From CAIKMD01 sp963702925 (lineage in GTDB: Bacteria > Pseudomonadota > Alphaproteobacteria > ATCC43930 > CGMCC-115725), in NCBI GenBank assembly GCA_963702925.1, contig OY969771.1, forward strand, positions 3,038,001 to 3,102,000: DNA of 64,000 bases, given 5' to 3'. Every line of letters starts with the position of its first letter. The first letter of the stretch is position 1. Made by a program: the position numbers and the translations under genes. Below the pieces are notes generated by a model, which was not told the DNA's origin, made no database searches, and worked only from the letters and a program-made list of their open reading frames with translations. Below are positions 59,850 through 64,000 of the stretch, piece by piece.

Positions 59850-60923
59850 ATGCCGATGCGCCGTTCAACCTTTCCCGTTTTCGCCGCAATGGCGCTCGCG
59901 ATTCTGCTCTTGGCCGGCGGGCAAGCGCGCGCCCAGTCCGCCAGCCCCTTCGATCGGGTCAAGCCGCTGGCCGACAAGGTCACCATCCGCATCGCCCTCA
60001 ACCCCGGCAACGTCTACTCGCTGGCGGCGGTCGACGCGCTCGAGAAAGGCTATTTCGCGCGCGCCAATCTCGACGTCCAGATCACCAAATTCACCCAATC
60101 CTCGGTGACCTTGGCGCCGATGCTGGCGCGCGGCGATCTCGACATCGCGCCGCAGACGCCGTCGCCGTCTTTCTTTAACCTCATCGATCAAGGCTTCGGC
60201 GCCAAAGCGGTGAGCGTGTTCTCGATCGGCAAGGAGGGCAGGGCGCAAGAGGCCTGGCTCATGCTGACCAGCGACAAGGCCGGCGAGATCAAGGATTTCG
60301 CCGATCTCAAAGGCAAGATCGTCGAAACCGGCCCGATCGGCTCCACGGTCTATTTCCTGGCGTTGTCCGCGATCCAGCGCGCCGAACTCACCCCCGGCCA
60401 GGACGTCACCATGCTCACGCGCATTCGCGGCATCGGCGATTTCCTCGCGCTCGCCAAAACCCGCTCGCAGGACGTGATCTCGGTGATCGAGCCGCTGGCC
60501 TCGCAAGTCGAGCGCGAAGGCTATGGCAAGCGCTGGAAGACCTTGAGCGATCTGGCGCCTTGGGCGCAGACCGTGATCATGGTCGCCTCGCAGCAATTCC
60601 TCGACAAGAACGGCCCGGCCTTGCGCAAGTTTCTCGAGGTCTATTTGCTGACGAGCCGCGAGATCAACGCCGCGAACGGCGTGTGGAACGACGATCTGAT
60701 GGCGACGGCGACCAAATGGACCGGGCTTTCCGATCAGATCATCCGCGACATGGGCGGCGTGATCTATTTCGATCCCAATGGCGAGGTTTCCACCAATTCG
60801 CTCGCGCGCTTCCAGGACATCTGGACCAATGTCGGCGAGCTGAAGCACAAGACGAGCCTCGACGTGGCGGTCGACAAGCAGCCGGTCGCCGACGCGCTCG
60901 GCGTCATCGGCCGCGCGCGATGA
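59850..60923 (+). CDS. ABC transporter solute-binding protein, NMT1/THI5/TauA-like
   Basis: The 357-residue receptor has signal peptide STFPVFAAMALAILLLAGGQARA. The core contains RIALNPGNVYSLAAVDALEKGYFARANLDVQITKFTQSSVTLAPMLARGDLDIAPQ and FADLKGKIVETGPIGSTVYFLALSAI, typical of the nitrate/taurine/aromatic receptor group. The ATG at 59850 follows a perfect AGGAGG. An ATPase and a permease gene follow directly, giving a complete importer. Confidence 0.93.
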   Translation: MPMRRSTFPVFAAMALAILLLAGGQARAQSASPFDRVKPLADKVTIRIALNPGNVYSLAAVDALEKGYFARANLDVQITKFTQSSVTLAPMLARGDLDIAPQTPSPSFFNLIDQGFGAKAVSVFSIGKEGRAQEAWLMLTSDKAGEIKDFADLKGKIVETGPIGSTVYFLALSAIQRAELTPGQDVTMLTRIRGIGDFLALAKTRSQDVISVIEPLASQVEREGYGKRWKTLSDLAPWAQTVIMVASQQFLDKNGPALRKFLEVYLLTSREINAANGVWNDDLMATATKWTGLSDQIIRDMGGVIYFDPNGEVSTNSLARFQDIWTNVGELKHKTSLDVAVDKQPVADALGVIGRAR

Positions 60924-60951
60924 GGCCGCGGCTTTCGAGGCGCGGCGCCGG

Positions 60952-61755
60952 ATGAATAGTACGGCCGCGGTCGAGATCGCTCATCTCACGAAAGTCTTTC
61001 AGGCACGGCGCGGCGCGATCGAGGCGTTGCGCGACGTCAATATGACGATCGGCGACGGCGAATTCGTCTGCGTGGTCGGTCCGAGCGGCTGCGGCAAGAC
61101 CACGCTGTTGAACATCGTCGGCGGGCTCGACGCGCCCAGCGGCGGCACGATCGCTTTCAACTTCGCGCGCAACGACAAGCCCGACCGCTCGATCGTGTTT
61201 CAGGAACAGGGCGTCTTTCCCTGGATGACCGTGCTCGACAACGCCGCGTTCGGCCTGCGCGCCCGTGGCATCGGCAAGGCGGAACGCCACGCGATCGCGC
61301 ACCGGGTGCTGAGCGCCGTCGGCCTCGGCGGATTCGAGCTGGCCTATCCGCGCGAGCTGTCGGGCGGGATGCGGCAGCGGGTCAATCTCGCGCGCGCCTT
61401 CGCCAATGATCCACAGATGCTGCTGATGGACGAGCCTTTCGCCAATCTCGACGAGCAGACCAAGCTCATCCTGCAAAACGATCTGCTGCAAGTCTGGGAA
61501 GCCAATCGCAAGACCGTGATGTTCATCACCCACAGCGTCGACGAGGCGATCCGCTTGGCCGACCGCATCGTGGTGATGACCGCGCGACCGGGCTGGATCA
61601 AGGCCGAGATTCCGGTGGCGATCGCGCGCCCGCGCCCGCTTTTCGATCTCGATTCCCACCAGGAGTTCACGCGTATCCGCGCGCTGGTGTGGGAAGCGCT
61701 CAAGGAAGAAGTGCTGGGCGCGCGCGAGCGACAAGGACAACGCGTCCATGGCTGA
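60952..61755 (+). CDS. ABC importer ATPase, SsuB/TauB-type
   Basis: This 267-residue ATPase has Walker A VGPSGCGKTTLLNIVGGL, Q-loop VFQEQGVFPWMTVLDN (the QEQ..FPW form typical of nitrate/sulfonate importers), signature LSGGMRQRVNLARAF, Walker B LLMDEPFANLDEQT and the switch FITHSVDEAIRLADRI. It starts 28 bases after the receptor gene and overlaps the permease start by 8 bases. Confidence 0.95.
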   Translation: MNSTAAVEIAHLTKVFQARRGAIEALRDVNMTIGDGEFVCVVGPSGCGKTTLLNIVGGLDAPSGGTIAFNFARNDKPDRSIVFQEQGVFPWMTVLDNAAFGLRARGIGKAERHAIAHRVLSAVGLGGFELAYPRELSGGMRQRVNLARAFANDPQMLLMDEPFANLDEQTKLILQNDLLQVWEANRKTVMFITHSVDEAIRLADRIVVMTARPGWIKAEIPVAIARPRPLFDLDSHQEFTRIRALVWEALKEEVLGARERQGQRVHG

Positions 61756-62548
61756 GCGGCCGCCGGCCCGTCGCTTCGCGCCGTCGCGCGAGCAGATTTT
61801 CGCGGCGGTCTCGCCGCTGACCTTGTTGGCATTGTGGGAGATCGCCGCGCGCACCGGCCTGCTCGATCCGCGGATTTTTTCCTCGCCCAGCCTGGTCGTG
61901 GTGATTGCCTGGGACATGATTCGGGACGGCACGCTGTGGTTCCATCTCGGCGCGACGCTCGGGCGCTTTGCCGCCGGCACCGTGCTCGGCGTGGTGCCGG
62001 GCGTCTTCCTCGGCTTGACCATGGGGCTCTTCCGCTGGCCGCGCGCGGTGCTCAATCCGCTCGTGGCGGCGATCTATCCCTTGCCGCGTATCGCGCTCTT
62101 TCCGCTGGTGCTGCTCGTCATCGGGCTCAACGAGGAATCGAACGTCATCATGATTGCGCTGCAGCCGTTCTTCTACATGCTGATCGGCACCATGGCGGCG
62201 GTGATGAATGTCGAGCCGATCTATCTGCGGGTCGCGCGCAGCTTCAAGGTCAACACGCGCGATCTCTACATGCTGGTGATGTTTCCCGCGGCCTTGCCGA
62301 TCATTTTGAGCTCGCTGCGGCTTTCCTTGGGCGGTGCGCTCTTGGTGACGGTCACGGTCGAATCCTTGGTCGCGCAATCGGGCATCGGCTTTCTCATCTG
62401 GCATTCCTGGCAGATTCTGTCGCTCGGCCAGGCCATGGTCGGGCTGGTGGTTGCCGGCATTCTGGGTTTCGCGATGCTGCAAAGCCTCGAATATCTGGAA
62501 AAGCGCCTGGTGCCCTGGTCCGGCCACGCCCACGCCGCGGAAAGCTGA
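61748..62548 (+). CDS. ABC importer permease, SsuC/TauC-type
   Basis: The 266-residue, six-helix protein has the family's RFAAGTVLGVVPGVFLGLTMGLFRWPRAVLNPLVAAIYPLPRIALFPLVLLVIGLNEESNV, with the loop YLRVARSFKVNTRDLYMLVMFPAALPIILSSLRL that docks to the ATPase. It completes the receptor-ATPase-permease importer at 59850-62548. Substrate could be an aromatic or aliphatic sulfonate, nitrate-like anion or other acid. Confidence 0.94.
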   Translation: MAERPPARRFAPSREQIFAAVSPLTLLALWEIAARTGLLDPRIFSSPSLVVVIAWDMIRDGTLWFHLGATLGRFAAGTVLGVVPGVFLGLTMGLFRWPRAVLNPLVAAIYPLPRIALFPLVLLVIGLNEESNVIMIALQPFFYMLIGTMAAVMNVEPIYLRVARSFKVNTRDLYMLVMFPAALPIILSSLRLSLGGALLVTVTVESLVAQSGIGFLIWHSWQILSLGQAMVGLVVAGILGFAMLQSLEYLEKRLVPWSGHAHAAES

Positions 62549-62595
62549 GCCGGCGGAAATTCCCGCTTGCGCCGCCGCCCGGTCGGCCCGCTATC

Positions 62596-63351
62596 ATGCG
62601 CCGCATGTCAGCGGGCCAAGAATTGGCGGGGCTTCTCGCCGATGCGCAACGCGCCGTGGTCTTCACCGGCGCGGGCATTTCGACCGAATCGGGCATTCCC
62701 GATTTTCGCAGCCCCGGCGGCATTTGGAGCCGGATGAAGCCGATCTATTTCGACGAATTCGTCGCCAGCGAGGCGATGCGGCGCGAGGCCTGGAGCCGCA
62801 CCTTTTCGGGCGCGATGCGCTGGGTCGGCGCCAAGCCCAATGCCGGCCATTTCGCGGTCGCGCGGCTGGTCGGGCGCGGCAAGGTCAGCGCGGTCATCAC
62901 GCAGAACGTCGACAATCTCCATCAGGAATCGGGCGTTCCCGCCGCGCGCGTGATCGAGCTGCACGGCAATGCCAGCTATGCCACCTGCCTCGATTGCGGG
63001 TTGCGCCACGAGCTCGAGGTGCTGAAGCAAAGCTTCCTCGGGTGTGGCGAGATCCCGTCATGCCGCGATTGCGGCGGGCTGGTGAAGACCGCGACCGTGT
63101 CCTTCGGCCAGGCCATGCCGCCGGAGAAGATGCAGCGCGCGACCGAGGAAACCCTCGCCTGCGACCTTTTCATCGTGCTCGGCTCGTCGCTGGTGGTCTA
63201 TCCCGCCGCGGGTTTCCCGCTGCTCGCCAAGGAGAACGGCGCCAAGCTCGTCATCGTCAATCGCGAGAAGACCGAGCAGGATGCCTATGCCGATCTCGTC
63301 ATCCACGACCAGATCGGCCCGGTCATGACCGCCGCCGCGCCGCTCGACTAA
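62596..63351 (+). CDS. Sir2-family NAD-dependent protein deacylase
   Basis: The 251-residue sirtuin has GAGIS (25-29), GIPDFRS (33-39), TQNVDNLH (102-109), catalytic H123 (ELHGNA) and a zinc site C131, C134, C156, C159. It removes acyl groups from lysines using NAD+, and often regulates acyl-CoA synthetases. Start ATG at 62596 or 62605 cannot be separated. The hairpin repeat follows 2 bases after the stop. Its closeness to catabolic genes may be chance. Confidence 0.94.
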   Translation: MRRMSAGQELAGLLADAQRAVVFTGAGISTESGIPDFRSPGGIWSRMKPIYFDEFVASEAMRREAWSRTFSGAMRWVGAKPNAGHFAVARLVGRGKVSAVITQNVDNLHQESGVPAARVIELHGNASYATCLDCGLRHELEVLKQSFLGCGEIPSCRDCGGLVKTATVSFGQAMPPEKMQRATEETLACDLFIVLGSSLVVYPAAGFPLLAKENGAKLVIVNREKTEQDAYADLVIHDQIGPVMTAAAPLD

Positions 63352-63353
63352 AA

Positions 63354-63399
63354 GCATTTTCCGGCGAAGTGTGCAGCGGTTCGCCGCAGAAAATGCGAC
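63354..63399. repeat. 46-bp palindromic intergenic repeat, copy 2
   Basis: It is identical to 28911-28956 except T for G at the 17th base. It starts 2 bases after the sirtuin stop, as copy 1 does after the SGNH hydrolase, so both copies sit in the same orientation at a gene 3' end. Confidence 0.85.
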
Positions 63400-63508
63400 A
63401 ATCTTATTAAGGAACGCCCGATCGTGCTCGCCGCCCGATTGTAAAACCCCTCCGCCGGGCGCAGAATCGCCGCCCTTAACTTCTGGCGCGCAACCGGCGA
63501 GGTATTCC

Positions 63509-64000
63509 TTGGCACAGCGATCCGACCGGACGACACCCAAAGCCTATTTCAACCAGCGGTTTCTCGAAAGTCGCGACGCGCGCGGCCTGCGCATTCTGGC
63601 CGAATATGTCGAGCCGCTGTCGCGCTTCGAGCGCCTGCGGGTGGATGACACGATCGTCTTCATGGGCTCGGCGCGGCTCAAATCGCGCGAGGACGCGACC
63701 GAAGCCTTGCTCCAAGCCGAGAAGACCGGCGAAGGCGTCGCGGCGGCGCGCACCGCCTTGGAGCTTTCCGCTTATTACGAGGATGCGCGCGAGCTCGCCC
63801 ATCGCTTGACCGTCTGGTCGAAGGGCTTGCAGGACGAGGAGCATCGCTTCGTCGTCTGCACCGGCGGCGGGCCGGGCATCATGGAAGCAGCCAATCGCGG
63901 CGCGTCGGAAGCGAAGGGGTTGAATGTCGGGCTGACGATCTCGATCCCGCTCGACGAGTTCGACAATCGCTATGTCAGCCGCGAGCTGCATTTTCACTTC
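63509..64000 (+). CDS. LOG-family (Rossmann-fold nucleotide-binding) protein, partial
   Basis: About 164 residues are visible of a gene running off the window. Start is the TTG at 63509 after GGCGAGG. The sequence has DDTIVFMGSARLKSREDA and FVVCTGGGPGIMEAANRGASEAKGLNVGLTISIPL, the signature of LOG/TIGR00730-type proteins, some of which are nucleoside-5'-monophosphate phosphoribohydrolases (cytokinin activation in plant-associated species). The later PGGxGTxxE motif would fall outside the window. The long helical insert at about residues 65-100 belongs to the larger bacterial subgroup. Confidence 0.85.
   Translation, partial: MAQRSDRTTPKAYFNQRFLESRDARGLRILAEYVEPLSRFERLRVDDTIVFMGSARLKSREDATEALLQAEKTGEGVAAARTALELSAYYEDARELAHRLTVWSKGLQDEEHRFVVCTGGGPGIMEAANRGASEAKGLNVGLTISIPLDEFDNRYVSRELHFHF

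Overview
The window is GC-rich, densely coded bacterial DNA from an alphaproteobacterium, most likely a soil or rhizosphere member of the Hyphomicrobiales or Rhodospirillales. Four things point there: the order twin-transmembrane protein / cobalamin adenosyltransferase / etfB / etfA, a DUF2336 protein, a perfect CtrA-type site, and a palindromic 'GCATTTTC...GAAAATGC' repeat of a kind common in that class. This placement is inference. I found no rRNA, tRNA, CRISPR array or transposase gene. About 60 genes are supported, many in tight operons with ATGA-type overlaps.

Layout. 0-2.4 kb: core electron-transfer and cobalamin operon on the minus strand (etfA is cut by the window edge). 2.5-8.7 kb: accessory metabolism: two VOC proteins, a small membrane protein, a THI5/NMT1-type solute-binding protein with an alpha/beta hydrolase, a MetE-like methyltransferase and an M28 peptidase. 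8.8-11.8 kb: cysH-cysD-cysN, the APS route of sulfate assimilation, behind a well-formed promoter set in inverted repeats. 12.4-15.8 kb: a Tat-exported thiamine-diphosphate enzyme, a c-type cytochrome and a fumarylacetoacetase-fold hydrolase, which look like a periplasmic oxidation module. 16.0-22.2 kb: a branched-chain-amino-acid-type ABC importer with a fused permease-ATPase, followed by a CocE-type hydrolase. 22.2-27.6 kb, minus strand: two MFS carriers, an extradiol-dioxygenase-like VOC protein, a small membrane protein and pobA. 27.7-33.9 kb: SGNH hydrolase, MFS carrier, VOC protein, DUF3445 haem N-demethylase-like protein, YkgJ Cys-cluster protein and DUF2336 protein.

33.9-48 kb: a large divergon. 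On the minus strand are a Dpp/Opp-type importer (two permeases, two ATPases), an LLM flavin oxidoreductase and a class III CoA-transferase. On the plus strand are two tandem duplicated solute-binding proteins, a second MetE-like protein and a TauD-type dioxygenase. A second fumarylacetoacetase-fold hydrolase and a flavin-dependent acyl-CoA-dehydrogenase-fold oxygenase follow. 48.1-51.2 kb: a lipoprotein, response regulator and histidine kinase in overlapping frames, behind a CtrA-like site and a short upstream reading frame. 51.2-56.9 kb: alpha/beta hydrolase, LLM oxygenase, VOC protein, FMN reductase, solute-binding protein and MFS carrier, apparently a two-component flavin monooxygenase pathway with uptake. 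56.9-58.9 kb: a REP-type element, then a 1.07-kb AT-richer insertion bounded by 68-bp direct repeats that rebuild the 5' end of a rhomboid protease gene. 58.9-64 kb: a hydrolase with Cys at the nucleophile position, a taurine/nitrate-type ABC importer, a sirtuin and the start of a LOG-family gene.

Overall, a stretch of core genes is interleaved with modules for importing and breaking down organic, probably aromatic or plant-derived, compounds. The best candidates for new biology are the exported TPP-enzyme/cytochrome c pair, the repeat-bounded insertion at the rhomboid gene, the importer/CoA-transferase/flavin-oxygenase/MetE-like divergon, and the histidine kinase with an atypical H-box.
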